From assembly GCF_029407905.1 (NCBI RefSeq), contig NC_073642.1, forward strand, positions 6,820,001-6,884,000: DNA of 64,000 bases, given 5' to 3'. The notes beneath the pieces were generated by a model. It had not been told where the DNA came from. It saw only the letters and a list, made by a program, of their open reading frames with translations, and made no database searches. The DNA is from Bubalus kerabau (lineage: Eukaryota; Chordata; Mammalia; Artiodactyla; Bovidae). Positions 46,358-57,788 of the stretch are shown piece after piece; position 1 is the stretch's first letter, and every line of letters begins with the position of its first letter. Both the position numbers and the translations under genes were made by a program.

Positions 46358-47012
46358 GTAAGAAGGATAGTTAAAGCTTTTCAAATGGTACCATTTTGTA
46401 TGGAGCAGAACAGTCATCTCAGAAAGAATCCTGAGGTTGCAGCAGCAGAAGGGTTTGAGCCTGCTCTATCACTTACAAATCAAGAGTTTGATACTAGCCA
46501 CTCATCCACCTCTTGTGCTTCACTTTCCTTCTTTATCAAACAAGGTAAGATATGAGCTGTCTCAGTTAAACAGGAGATATATTATGTACTTATCTTGAAG
46601 TCCAGAAAAATCATAAAAATGTCTTAACTGGTGTTTATCTTTTCCGGGGTAGCACTTGGCCCTAGCTCACCAGACTATCGCCTGTTTCCAATCACATTGT
46701 AGTTATTCTGTCACATTATAAGAGCAGAGAAGGTCTGAGAGGGCCTGTCCTCCTCTCAATACTGGTGGAGAGGACTTCTTTCTGTCTCAACTTGACTCTT
46801 ACCCTACTCCTGCTTGTGGACTGGACAACCAGTTCCTCTCGGTTTCCCCACCGGTTTAGCAGGAGGTCTGGATGGACTGGGCACCACATAGAGTTTTTGC
46901 ATATCTGGCTACTTCAGATACATTCCGAGGGCAGTGTGACTGTATCACACTTATTTTTGGCTTTATTAAAATTCTGCTTTTTCCTCTTCTTCAGAGTATT
47001 ATAGTACTTTAG

Positions 47013-47031
47013 TATATATATATATATATAT
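47013..47031. repeat. (TA)n microsatellite
   Basis: About nine uninterrupted TA units. Confidence 0.8.
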
Positions 47032-47421
47032 TTAGTACTTTTCCCTTGGTGGCAAAAACTGACACCTGTGCCAAAACGAGGGTCTAGGTCATTGCTATTA
47101 CTTTGTTGTTCTTCTTTACATCCAGACCAATAAATGTTAGTTGGGTTGTGTGTGATGCCAAACTCTACATACCAATAGCATTCCTTCATTTTGCCTATTT
47201 CTTAAGGTCCTAAGATTGCCTAATGACTTTCACCAGTTTTGATGGTGAAATAGATAGGGATTTGGTATAAGACTCTCAAAGAAATCAAACCTGTGAGAGG
47301 CTAAACTTTAATGACTTTCTTTAACTACCTATACATTCCTGAGTACAGTCATCCAACTGTGAGACTGGTGATGTATATTTAGAGGCACAGATCAATTCTT
47401 CATAGTGTCTTCGAGATAAAC

Positions 47422-48671
47422 TGCTGGGGTCCAGCCCCGGTTGGATCCAGGGATTCCCTTGGGAGGACGGCGTTGGCGAAAAGGATAGCACAGCAGAGAG
47501 ATCAGAGGCATGAACTAATTGGTTTACACAGAAAGCCAATAAAACCTGTGACATCAGGTTTGCACTGACCACGGAGGCCAGAGCCGCCCTCTCAAATCGC
47601 GGAAAGTGCCCCACCTTAGGCACCTTCTCGAGTGGGTCTTAGAAGCCGGGGCAAATAAGTGGTCTCAGAGGGCCCCCGCACTCCAAATTAGTCATCCTGA
47701 AGGAAGAACAGAGAAGAAAAGGAGAGAAAAGGAAACAAGAAAGAACGACATGGGGAGACCAAGCTTGATGAGCATGGCCCACAACTTTATTTTCCAAAGT
47801 AGCTTTTATACCTCAAGTTGTGCATTGAGGATAATAGAGGGTGTAGAGTCATGCAAGGTCAGCAGTCCTTGCCTCTATATCGAAGCCAGGCTTTCTTTCT
47901 GCAAACTTTCTGGCCAGGAGGCCTGTTAACATTTTATGACCCTTTCTTCTGAATAATGGTTGGTCAATCAGAAAACTTATTTTCTCTAAAGGTGATTGTT
48001 CTAAAGTCAGGCGCCACCCTCCAAAAGCGTTAGATAAAGTTGCATTCCTATAAGGCAAAAGTGTGGTGGGCTATAACAAGAAAAGAATTAACTCAAGGGT
48101 CCAAGGTTACAAACATTAAAGCTACTACTTACATTTCTATATACCAACTATATTAATCAATACACTCCCAGGGACACAGTAGGTAAGGGATATGGAAACT
48201 TGGCAGCAAGCATTAGCTCAACAAAGAAATCCTCTACTAGTTCTATTCTAACAATTTTAACTCTCTGAGAAGCTCTGTATTGTTAGAATATCTTAAGCTT
48301 CCCATGCCTCTCCTGGTTGGAAGGCTGTGAGCAATCACATGCGTAGCTGCAGGAGTCCGAACAAACCTGTCAGGCAAGCTAGAAAGTCATCAGAGGGCTT
48401 TGAATTGAAACACTCCTATTATGCCCAGGAGGCTTATTAAGTAGAGCTCTAAATTGATTTTCTTCAGAGAAAGGTGGTCGGGGATAGCCCCCCCTTTAAT
48501 GTCAGAAGAGTTGGTGAAAGTCGTGAAATAGTAAAACAGACAGATTTTGGTTTTGGGGTAGATGCTCAGGCAGGTCCAGGGGGCCTCTCGAGTTCTGATT
48601 CGCCTTTGCATGTCAGATCCTCTCCGCATGACCTTTGTCATGGATGGGAACTCCTGTACTGGCTCCCAGCA
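47422..48671 (-). mobile_element. Solo LTR of a class II (betaretrovirus-like) endogenous retrovirus
   Basis: The 1250-bp element has perfect 7-bp inverted termini, TGCTGGG at 47422 and CCCAGCA ending at 48671, giving the canonical TG...CA ends. It is flanked by a perfect 6-bp direct repeat, ATAAAC (47416-47421 and 48672-48677). A 6-bp duplication fits class II ERVs. On the minus strand a TATA box (47802-47810) and an AATAAA signal (47786-47791) lie close together, which implies U3 of about 890 bp, a short R and U5 of about 360 bp. No gag, pol or env is present, so this is the product of LTR-LTR recombination. U3 contains an 83-codon minus-strand frame (48390-48641) that I do not recognise and do not call as a gene. 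Confidence 0.9.
47786..47810 (-). promoter_or_regulatory. LTR TATA box and polyadenylation signal
   Basis: On the minus strand TATAAAAGC (47810-47802) is followed after 10 bases by AATAAA (47791-47786). The start site would be expected about 25-30 bases beyond the TATA box, near 47780. Both signals therefore sit at the end of U3, as in betaretroviruses with a short R. The promoter points against CERS3 transcription; whether it is active is unknown. Confidence 0.65.
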
Positions 48672-50036
48672 ATAAACTTTTTTTTTTTCTCATCATGGGC
48701 TTCTGTTGCCTTTCCCACAGTAGCTGGAGGTGTATGACCTGGTTTGTTTTCTAACTGTTTATCTCTGAGTTTTAGCCCTTGCGAGATTAGTTAATATTGG
48801 GTTGCCACTATGTCAGCTTGGCCCAGGTGAATCTCTCTTGACGATCACTACAAAACACTACAAAGTGGAACTGGTTTCACGTTATATCTTCCTGTTTTTC
48901 TGTTATCATTTATCCTCTCTAGCAAATGACTCTTTATCTTAAATAAAGTCCCAAGCAGGGACCATGTCTCTCCCAGAGCTGAATCATATTCCAGTGAAGG
49001 AGTATGGTAATTTCTTATAAATCATAGTGCCTTACAGTTTATAAATAATCTTGGTTTGATCCTCCCTGCCTCTCACAGTGTGGGGCAGTCAGGGAAAGTG
49101 GGGCTAGACTTGTTTGAGAAATGAGAAACTGCACATTATCTAATTGCCCTCAGATATTCTGACTCCTGTGTGGCCCCTGCTACCTAGTGCTGACCTCTCA
49201 GAAGCAGGGGCCCCCACATGTCAAGTAACTGGGTCAGAAGAGTCCAACATTGGGAGTCTGGCTGTCAATGAGTCCACTGAGAGTCAGCCACAAATTTCAG
49301 GTTAGGGAAGGGAATTATGAGTTGCCATTATCAATCGTCAGGCAATGCAGAGGGTTGTGTGGACCATCTTCATAGTATGTGGAACTATCCTAGATCCTGT
49401 GGACATGTAGATTTTAAGAGGGAAGTAGAAGTGGAAAGTATGTCACTGGCCCAAAGCAACTAATTGGGGAGATAACACTATCACTTATGAAACTACAACA
49501 TCTGTTGTTCCATTCCATCCAGACCATAGCACACGGTCTGCACAGAGCCCACAGTCTACACATAGTCTATACATGGCACACAGTCTATAGTCATGTTCAG
49601 ATGTACTCTGGGCATTCAGAGGAGATGGTGTCAGCAGGGCTGGATACATTAGACAAAAGCTTTCTAGAGGTCAGGCATAAGCTGGACCTTGAGCGATGGG
49701 TCAGATTTCCACAAGAAAAGAAAGCATGATTTGAGGGCAGCATATTTTAAGTAAGGCAAAGACAGGAAGCAGTACAGTGTATTTAGGAGACTGAAGTGAA
49801 CCCACAAATAAAATTTAAGCTTTACCTTATTGTTTAGCAGGACATAGGAATTCACAAATTTCCTATGTCAGTGAATTATTAAAAGTTATTATGGATCAAA
49901 TAAATAAACTAAAGCAAAATGCAAAGCTCTTTAATTGTATAGGGACAGCACTTTATTCCCTCAGCTATGAGATGTGCTACAGGAAACATAGCAAGACATA
50001 CCTAGCCCCAGGCATTTTAGAAATCTCAGGAAACTT

Positions 50037-53000
50037 CACTTCAGTTCAGTTCAGTCACTCAGTCGTGTCCGACTCTTTGTGACCCCATGAATCACACCAT
50101 GCCAGGCCTCCCTGTCCATCACCAACTCCCGGAGTTCACTCAAACTCATGTCCATCGAGTCAGTGATGCCATCCAGCCATCTTATCCTCTGTTGTCCCCT
50201 TCTCTTCCTGTCCCCAATCCCTCCCAGCATCAGAGTCTTTTCCTATGAGTCAACTCTTCGCATGAGGTGGCCAAAGTATCGGAGTTTCAGCCTCAGCATC
50301 GGTCCTTCCAATGAACATCCAGCACTGATTTTCTCTAGGATGGACTGGTTGGATCTCCTTGCAGTCCGAGGGACTCCCAAGAGTCTTCTCCAATACCACA
50401 GTTCAAAAGCATCAATTCTTCAGTGCTCCTCTTTCTTCACAGTCCAACTCTCACATCCATACATGACCACTGGAAAAACCATAGCCTTGACTAGTCGGAG
50501 CTTTGTTGGCAAAGTGATATCTCTGCTTTTCAATATACTATCTAGGTTTCTCATAACTTTTCTTCCAAGGAGTAAGCATCTTTTAATTTCATGGCTGCAA
50601 TCACCATCTGCAGTGATTTTGGAGCCCCCCAAAATAAAGTCTGACACTGTTTCCACTGTTTCCCATCTATTTCCCATGAAGTGATGGGACCAGATGCCAT
50701 GATCTTCATTTTCTGAATGTTGAGCTTTAAGCCAACTTTTTCACTCTCCTCTTTCACTTTCATCAAGAGGCTGTTTAGTTCCTCTTTACTTTCTGCCATA
50801 AGGATGGTGTCATCTGCATATCTGAGGTTATTGATATTTCTCCCAGCAATCTTGATTCCAGCCTGTGCTTCTTCCAACCCAGCGTTTCTCATGATGTACT
50901 CTGCATAGAAGTTAAAGAAGCAAGGTGACAATATACAGCCTTGACGTACTCCTTTTCCTGTTTGGAACCAATCTGTTGTTCCATGTCTAGTTCTAACTGT
51001 TGCTTCCTGATCTGCATACAGGTTTCTCAAGAGGCAGGTCAGGTGGTCTGTATATTCCCATCTCCTTCAGAATTTTCCACAGTTTATTGTGATCCACACA
51101 GTCAAAGGCTTTGGTATAGTCAATAAAGCAGAAGTAGATGTATTTCTGAAACTCTCTTGCTTTTTTGATGATCCAGCAGATGTTGGAAATTTGATCTCTG
51201 GTTCCAGCCTTTTCTAAAACCAGCTTGAACATCTGGAAGTTCACAGTTCATGTATTGCTGAAGCCTGGCTTGCAGAATTTTGAGCACTACTTTACTAGCG
51301 TGTGAGATGAGTGCAATTGTGCGGTAGTTTGAACATTGTTTGGCATTGCCTTTCTTTGGGATTGGAATGAAAACTGACCTTTTCCAGTCCTGTAGCCACT
51401 GCTGAGTTTTCCAAATTTGCTGGCATATTGAGTGCAGCACTTTCACAGCATCATCTTTCAGGATTTGGAATAGCTCAACCGGGATTCCATCACCTCCACT
51501 AGCTTTGTTCATAGTGATGCTTTCTAAGGCCCACTTGACTTCACATTCCAGGATGTCTGGCTCTAGGTCAGTGATCACACCATCATGATTATATGGGTTG
51601 TGAAGCTCTTTTTTGTACAGTTCTTCTGTGTATTCTTGCCACCTCTTCTTAAAATCTCCTGCTTCTGTTAGGTCCATACCATTTCTGTCCTTTATTGAGC
51701 CCATCCTTGCATGAAATGTTCCCTTGATATCTCTAATTTTCTTGAAGAGATCTCTAGTCTTTCCCATTCTGTTGTTTTCCTCTATTTCTTTGCATTGATC
51801 GCTGAAGAAGGCTTTCTTATCTCTCCTTGCTATTCTTTGGTACTCTGGATTCAGATGCTTATATCTTTCCTTTTCTCCTTTGCTTTTTGCTTCTCTTCTG
51901 TTCACAGCTATTTTTAAGGCCTCACCAGACAGCCATTTTGCTTTTTTGAATTTCTTTTCCATGGGAATGGTCTTGATCCCTGTCTCCTGTACAGTGTTAC
52001 GAACCTCCGTCCATAGTTCATCAGGCACTCTGTCTATCAGATCTAGTCCCTTAAATCTATTTCTCACTTCCACTGTATAATCATAAGGGCTTTCATTTAG
52101 GTCATACCTGAACGGTCTAGTGGTTTTCCCCACTGTCTTTAATTTAAGTCTGAATTTGGCAATAAGGAGTTCATGATCTGAGCCACAGTCAGCTCCTGGT
52201 CTTGTTTGTACTGACTGTATAGAGCTTCTCCATCTTTGGCTGCAAAGAATATAATCAGTCTGATTTCGGTGTTGACCTTCTGGTGATGTCCATGTGTAGA
52301 GTCTTCTCTTGTGTTGTTGGAAGAGAGTGTTTGTTATGACCAGTGCTTTATCTTGGCAAAACTCTATCAGTCTTTGCCCTGCTTCATTCCATATTCCAAG
52401 GCCAAATTTGCCTGTTACCCTAGGTGTTTCTTGACATCCTACTTTTGCATTCCAGTCCCCTATAATGAAAAGGACATCTTTTTGGGGTGTTAGTTCTAAA
52501 AGGTCTTGTAAGTCTTCATTGAACCGTTCAACTTCAGCTTCTTCAGCATTACTGGTTGGGGCATAGTCTTGGATTACCGCAGTATTGAATGGTTTGCCTT
52601 GGAAACGAACAGAGATCGTTCTATTGTTTTTGAGATTGCATCCAAGTAGTGCATTTCGGACTCTTTTGTTGACCATGATGGCTACTCCCATTTCTTCTAA
52701 GGGATTCTTCCCACAGTAATAGATATAATGGTCATCTGAGTTAAATTCACCCATTCCAGTCCATTTTAGTTTGCTGATTCCTAGAATGTCTATGTTCACT
52801 CTTGCCATCTCCTGTTTGACCACTTCCAATTCCAGGTTCCTATACAATATTGCTTTTACAGCATTGGACCTTGCTTCTATCACCAGTCACATCCACAACT
52901 GGGTATTGTTTTTGCTTTGGCTCCACCCCTTCATTCTTTCTGGAGCTATTTCTCCTCTGATCTCCAGTAGCATATTGGGCACCTACCGACCCGGGGAGTT

Positions 53001-53453
53001 CCCCTTTCATTATCCTATCATTTTGCCTTTTCATACTGTTCATGGGGTTCTCAAGGTAAGAATACTGAAGTGGTTTGCCATTCCCTTCTCCTGTGGACCA
53101 CATTCTGTCAGACCTCTCCACCATGACCTGCCCGTCTTGGGTGGCCCCACACGGCATGGCTTAGTTTCATTGAGTTAGACAAGGCTGTGGTCCATTTGAT
53201 CAGATTGGCTAGTTTTCTGTGATTATGGTTTCAGTGTGTCTGCCCTCTGATACCCTCTTGCAACACCTACCGTCTTACTTGGGTTTCTCTTACCTTGGAT
53301 GTGGGGTATCTCTTCAGGGCTGCTCCAGCAAAGTGCAGCTACTGCTCCTTACCTTGGACAAGGGGTATCTCCTCACAGCTGCCCCTCCTGACCTCGGGCG
53401 TGGGGTAGCTTGTCTTGGTCACCGCCCCTGACCTTAGGCGAGGGGTAGCTTGC
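50037..53453 (-). mobile_element. Near-full-length BovB LINE, antisense
   Basis: This is the longest BovB copy here, about 3.4 kb from its (TTCAG)n-type tail complement at 50037 to a 5' UTR of repeated 'ggggtatctc/ggggtagctt' motifs at 53280-53453. The first minus frame (52883-51120, 587 codons) covers the endonuclease ('FIIGDWNAKVG', about residues 138-148; 'SDHELLIAKFRL' later) and the start of the RT. A small deletion near 51210 (at the 'RKG|RGTRDQ' position), a one-base insertion near 51047 and a one-base deletion near 50667 shift the frame. A stop follows the 'ESWTVKKEEH' segment near 50420. The RT box is intact as RYADDTILMAES in the third frame (51030-50551). The element is not functional but only lightly damaged. 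Confidence 0.93.
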
Positions 53454-53616
53454 AGGAGACATAAGAGATGCAGGTTCAGTCCTGGGGTGAAGAGGAAGAG
53501 GAATAGCAACCTGCTCCAATATTCTTGCCTGGAAAGTTTCATGGATAAAGGAGCCTGGCAGGCTATAGTCCATGCTGTCACAAGGAGTCTAACATGACTA
53601 AGCATGCATGCACACA
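53454..53616 (+). mobile_element. Bov-tA SINE, 5'-truncated
   Basis: It starts inside the tRNA-like head ('aggttcagtcctggggtgaa') and runs through 'ctccaatattcttgcctgga' to 'acatgactaagcatgcatgc'. It abuts the 5' end of the BovB copy, so the two insertions share a junction. Confidence 0.8.
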
Positions 53617-53870
53617 ATTTCCAAGTACCTGGTGTGTCTTGTGCTGGTGGGAGGCATTCTCTTGCTGGGTGGACCACCACTTGCCCGGCTGGCCACTGGG
53701 CAGGTCCACCGCCTTCTCCATCCTGCCCTGCCACCATGGAGAACCATGTCTGTCCTGTCTCATGTCGCCCAAGTTCCCGCTGTCCAGCTCCTCCCTGATC
53801 TCACTCAGCAGGCCTTCATCTTTCAGCTTTGCCATCTTTGTCTAACCAGTCAATTTGTTTTTTTCCAAGA
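53617..53870. other. GC-rich unclassified segment
   Basis: This about 250-bp block is clearly more GC-rich than its surroundings. It is open on the minus strand from 53835 (an 85-codon frame that runs on into the Bov-tA) and on the + strand in several frames. The minus reading begins MAKLKDEGLLSEIREELDSG, which looks more protein-like than random, but I cannot assign it to any gene. It could be a processed-pseudogene fragment, part of an unlisted repeat, or chance. Confidence 0.35.
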
Positions 53871-54004
53871 GGTTTTTTTCATCCCTCACAATTATGTTCG
53901 TCTCAGCCATTCCTGGAAAAAAGGACATTTTACTGCCTTAGGTTCATCTGAAGCAAGGAAAATTAGTGAAGAACAATTAGTCAGTTGCTTCACAATTAGT
54001 GAAG

Positions 54005-54328
54005 CACAGCAGCTCCCAAGGTTTTTGGTTTCAGGACCCCTTTGTTCTCTTAAAAGCTATTACAGACCCCAAAGTGCATCTGCTTGTGTGAGTTATACCT
54101 ATTGATGTCCACTGTACTAGAAATGGAAATTAAAATATAAGACTACACAAGCACATATGTCTTCAGCTATCAGAGCAATGATACCATCACAGAACATGTA
54201 GCCTCTGGGAAATGCCACTGGACACTTGGGAGGAAATGAGCGTAAGAAATAAGACAAATAACATTTCATTATCATTGTGAAAGTGTTTGATGTCAGAGAT
54301 CCCTGACTTTGAGAACCCCTGAAATAGT
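54005..54328 (+). mobile_element. hAT-type DNA transposon relic (MER class)
   Basis: It starts near 'tttttggtttcaggacccct' and ends 'gactttgagaacccctg', an imperfect inverted repeat of the kind found in non-autonomous hAT-Charlie elements. It is about 320 bp with no frame. The subfamily is not assigned. Confidence 0.6.
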
Positions 54329-54397
54329 GTAATAGACCTGATAGGGCTGGTTCGGGAGGATGTGAAGCTTGGATTTTATTTTTGCATCTGATTGGGA

Positions 54398-54985
54398 CAG
54401 ATTTTATTTTCTTGGGTTCCAGTATCACTGTGGATGGTGACTGCAGCCATGAAATTAAAAGATGCTTGCTACTTGGAAAGAAAGCCATGCCAAACCTAGA
54501 CAGTATGTTAAAAAGCAGTGACATCATTTTGCCAACAAAGGTCCGTATAGTCAAAGCTACGTTTTTTCCATCTGTCATGTATGGATGTGAGAGTTGGACC
54601 ATAAAGAAGACTGAACACCAAAGAATTAATGCTTTTGAATTGTGGTTCTGGATAAATCCCTTGACAGTCCTTTGGACTGCAAGGAGATCAAACCATTCAA
54701 TCCTAAAAGAAATCAAACCTGAATATTCATTGGAAGGACTGATGCTGAAGCTCTAATACTTCGGCCATCTGATGCAGCAAGCTGACTCATTGGAAAAGAT
54801 CCTGATGCTGGGAAAGATTGAAGACAAAAGGAGAAGCAAGAGGCAGAGGATGAGATGGTTGGAGGGTATCACCGACTCAATGGACATGAATTTGGGCAGA
54901 CTCCGGGAGATAGTGGACAGGGAAGCCTGGCGTGCTGCAGTCCATGGAGTTTCAGAGTCGGACATGACTTAGTGACTGAACACAA
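54398..54985 (+). mobile_element. BovB LINE 3' part, sense
   Basis: Starting in the 'FIFLGSSITVDGDCSHEIKR' region, the plus reading covers the BovB C-terminus ('YGCESWTIKKTEHQRINAFE') and ends at 'gagtcggacatgacttagtg'. A stop at about 54754 interrupts the frame. It is 5'-truncated and more diverged than the copy at 38.5 kb. Confidence 0.9.
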
Positions 54986-55599
54986 TACTGATTTTTACTA
55001 TACAGTCTTGGGTGAATTATGTGATCTCTCTGAAGTTGAGCATTCTTTAGTCTTCATCTCATCTACCTTTTAGTGTTGTTGTGAGAACCAAGCAACAACC
55101 CACAAAAGGAGCTACTTCATAAGCTTGTTGTAAAGAAGAAAATATGGCATCACACAAGTATCTTAGCATGGTTCCTGAAACTAGATTAAGAATCAATACA
55201 TGTTTGAGACACAAATGATACGAGATGTGCCGCCACACTTACGGCTTCCTTTGGGCCTGACAGATCTCTTCATCTTCTTTTTGTACTTCTTGTTTGGCCA
55301 AAATAATTAAGGATCAAGGAAATGCTCTCTACATTTAAGCACGTGGCTTTGTTGAACCAGCGGTAAATGAAACAAGTGGGAACAAGTCTCATCTGGCTCA
55401 CTTTGTGGTTCAACTTTCTGAGTAATTGAACCCTACATTTTTCCTTAATCAAAACAAGCAATGAAGGAAAACCATCATGTAGCTTAGAAGCAGTGACAGT
55501 TTTCCGGAAACACTACTGGATTCAGGGTTCAAAGACCTACGTTACTGACTTGACTGTGTCACTGCTTGGCTGTGTGAACTGAGGAATGGCCTCCAGTTT

Positions 55600-56446
55600 A
55601 GTTCAGTTCAGTTGCTCATTCATGTCCAACTCTTTGTGTTCCCATGGACTGCATCATACCAGGCCTCCCTGTCCATCACCAATTCCCAGAGCCTACCCAA
55701 ACTCATTCCAAAATCATTGGCATCAGTATAACCATCCAACCATCTTATCCTCTGTCGTCCCCTTCTCCTCCTGCCCTCAATCTTTCCCAGCTTCAGGGTC
55801 TTTTCAAATAAGTCAGCTCTTTGCATCAGGTGGCCAGAGTATTGGAGTTTCAGCTTCAACATCAGTCCTTCCAATGAACACCCAGGACTGATCTCCTTTA
55901 GGATGGACTGGTTGCATCTCCTTGCAGTCCAAGGGACTCTCAAGAGTCTTCTCAAACACCACAGTTCAAAAACATCAATTCTTTGGTGCTCAGCTTTCTT
56001 TATAGTCCAACCCTCACATCCATACATGACTACTGGAAAAACCATAGCCTTGACTAGATAGACCTTTGTTGGCAAAGTAATGTCTCTGCTTTTTAATATG
56101 CTGTCTAGGTTGGTCATAACTTTCCTTCCAAGGAGTAAGCATCTTTTAATTTCATGGCTGCAGTCACCATCTGCAGTGATTTTGGAGCCCAAAAAATAAA
56201 GTCAGCCACTGTTTTCAATGTTTCCCCATCTATTTCCCATGAAGTGATGGGACCAGATGCCATGATCTTAGTTTTCTGAATGTTGAGCTTTAAGCCAACT
56301 TTTTCACTCTCCTCTTTCACTTTCATCAAGAGGCTCTTTAGTTCCTCTTCACTTTCTACCATAAGGGTGGTGTCATCTGCATATCTGAGGTTATTGATGT
56401 TTCTCCTGGCAATCTTGATTCCAGCTTGTGCTTCATCCAGCCCAGC
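55600..56446 (-). mobile_element. BovB LINE 3' part, antisense
   Basis: It begins with the tail complement ('ttagttcagttcagttgctc') and runs to the RT YADD region ('RYADDTTLMVES' in the minus frame, about 56390-56360). The 190-codon minus frame 55620-56192 covers the C-terminal region. It is broken by a frameshift near 56195. Confidence 0.92.
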
Positions 56447-56465
56447 AAAGTAGTAAACATATTCA

Positions 56466-56666
56466 GAACATCCCAGGTAGTTCAAATGGGAAAGAATCTG
56501 CCCACAGCGTGGATGACCTGGGTTTGATCCCTGGGTTGGGAAGATTCTCTGGAAGAGGACATGGGAACACACTCCAGTATTCTTACCTGAAGAATCCCAT
56601 GGACAGAGGAGCCTGGTTGGCTAGAGTCCATGGACTTACAAAGAGTTGGACATGACTAAGTGACTA
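56466..56666 (+). mobile_element. Bov-tA SINE
   Basis: It has a diverged tRNA-like head ('ggtagttcaaatgggaaaga'), 'gggtttgatccctgggttgg' and the Bov-A body ending 'gagttggacatgactaagtg'. An AC microsatellite has grown from its tail. Confidence 0.85.
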
Positions 56667-56668
56667 AT

Positions 56669-56710
56669 ACACACACACACACACACACACACACAGATAA
56701 ACACACACAA
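56669..56710. repeat. (AC)n microsatellite on a SINE tail
   Basis: About 13 uninterrupted AC units followed, after 'agataa', by another short AC run. It lies directly at the 3' end of a Bov-tA. Confidence 0.9.
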
Positions 56711-56849
56711 TATATACGAAAAGTAGGAAGACTGGCTTAATAAGCTGTGTATACTATGTATTCATCACCAACTTTAATAATTATCAACTCAAGGCTGTCC
56801 TGTGTCATCTCTGCCCCTGTCCACTTCTCTCTGTTACCAGATTTTTTGG

Positions 56850-57180
56850 ATGTGGATATTTTTCTTTCAATTTTATTGTGATATATTTAACATACAGCAC
56901 TGTATAAATTTAAAGTGTACAGTATAATGACTTAACTTACGAATGTTGTGAAATGATTACCACAGTCATTTTAGTTAACATCTGCCATCTCATAGATACA
57001 TAAAGGAAAAAGAAGAAAGAATTTCCTTGTGATGAAAACTTTTTGAACTTACTTTGTTAGCAACTCTCAAATATACCATATAGCAGTGTAAACACAGTCA
57101 TCATGTTATACATTACATTCACAGTACCAATTTAAGTAATAACTAGAAGTTTGTACCTTTTGATCACCTTCCTCCAGTTA
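56850..57180 (-). mobile_element. Old L1 3' UTR fragment, antisense
   Basis: The text 'attttattgtgatatattta', 'aatttaaagtgtacagtata' and 'aatgattaccacagtcattt' is the antisense 3' UTR of an L1M-class element. Confidence 0.65.
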
Positions 57181-57253
57181 CTATTGAAGATCACATTTGA
57201 AGCAAATATCAGACATTGTGTGATTCATTTTTAGATTTTGTTTTAGATATTGT

Positions 57254-57475
57254 GTGTGTGAGTGTGTGTGCTCAGTCATGTCTGACTCTTTGTGACTCCA
57301 TGGACTGTAGCCCACCAGGCTCCTCTGTCCATGGGATTTCCCAGGCAAGACTACTGGAGCAGATTGCCATTTCCTCCTCCAGTTGATCCTCCCTACCCAG
57401 GGGTCAAACCAACATCTGTTGAATCTCCTGCATTGGCAGGCATATTCTTTACCAGTATGCCACCTGGGAAGCCCA
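57254..57475 (-). mobile_element. Bov-tA SINE, complete, with target-site duplication
   Basis: The reverse complement of a tRNA-headed Bov-tA with a GT-rich tail complement (57254-57270). It is flanked by a perfect 13-bp repeat, TTTTAGATATTGT (57241-57253 and 57476-57488). Confidence 0.93.
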
Positions 57476-57788
57476 TTTTAGATATTGTCATACCTTAAAA
57501 ATGTATTTAATAGCAACAAATATTCAATCAGTATTCAAATTTCCTTGATTGTCTTATACTTTTCTTTATAGTTTGTTTATTTGAATCAGGATCTAAATAA
57601 GACCTGTGCATTACAATTGGTCTTTTAAGTGTCTCCTAATCTATATAGTTCCCTCTCCATACATGAGAAAAAAATATTCTTTTAAAATGTGCTTTTCAGA
57701 AACATGACTAAAGTCTAGCCACATAGAAACCTTTACACTGGGATTAAATTTGGATGAAGTGAGTAATTAGATAACAGAATTATCAAAC

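Noticed and set aside
46765..47189. Short open frames of 79-91 codons downstream of CERS3 exon 3
   Set aside because: They are intronic, lack recognisable similarity and cross a (TA)n microsatellite.
51120..52883. 587-codon minus-strand frame as a host gene
   Set aside because: It is the endonuclease and RT part of a BovB LINE, interrupted by frameshifts at its 3' end. It is annotated as a mobile element.
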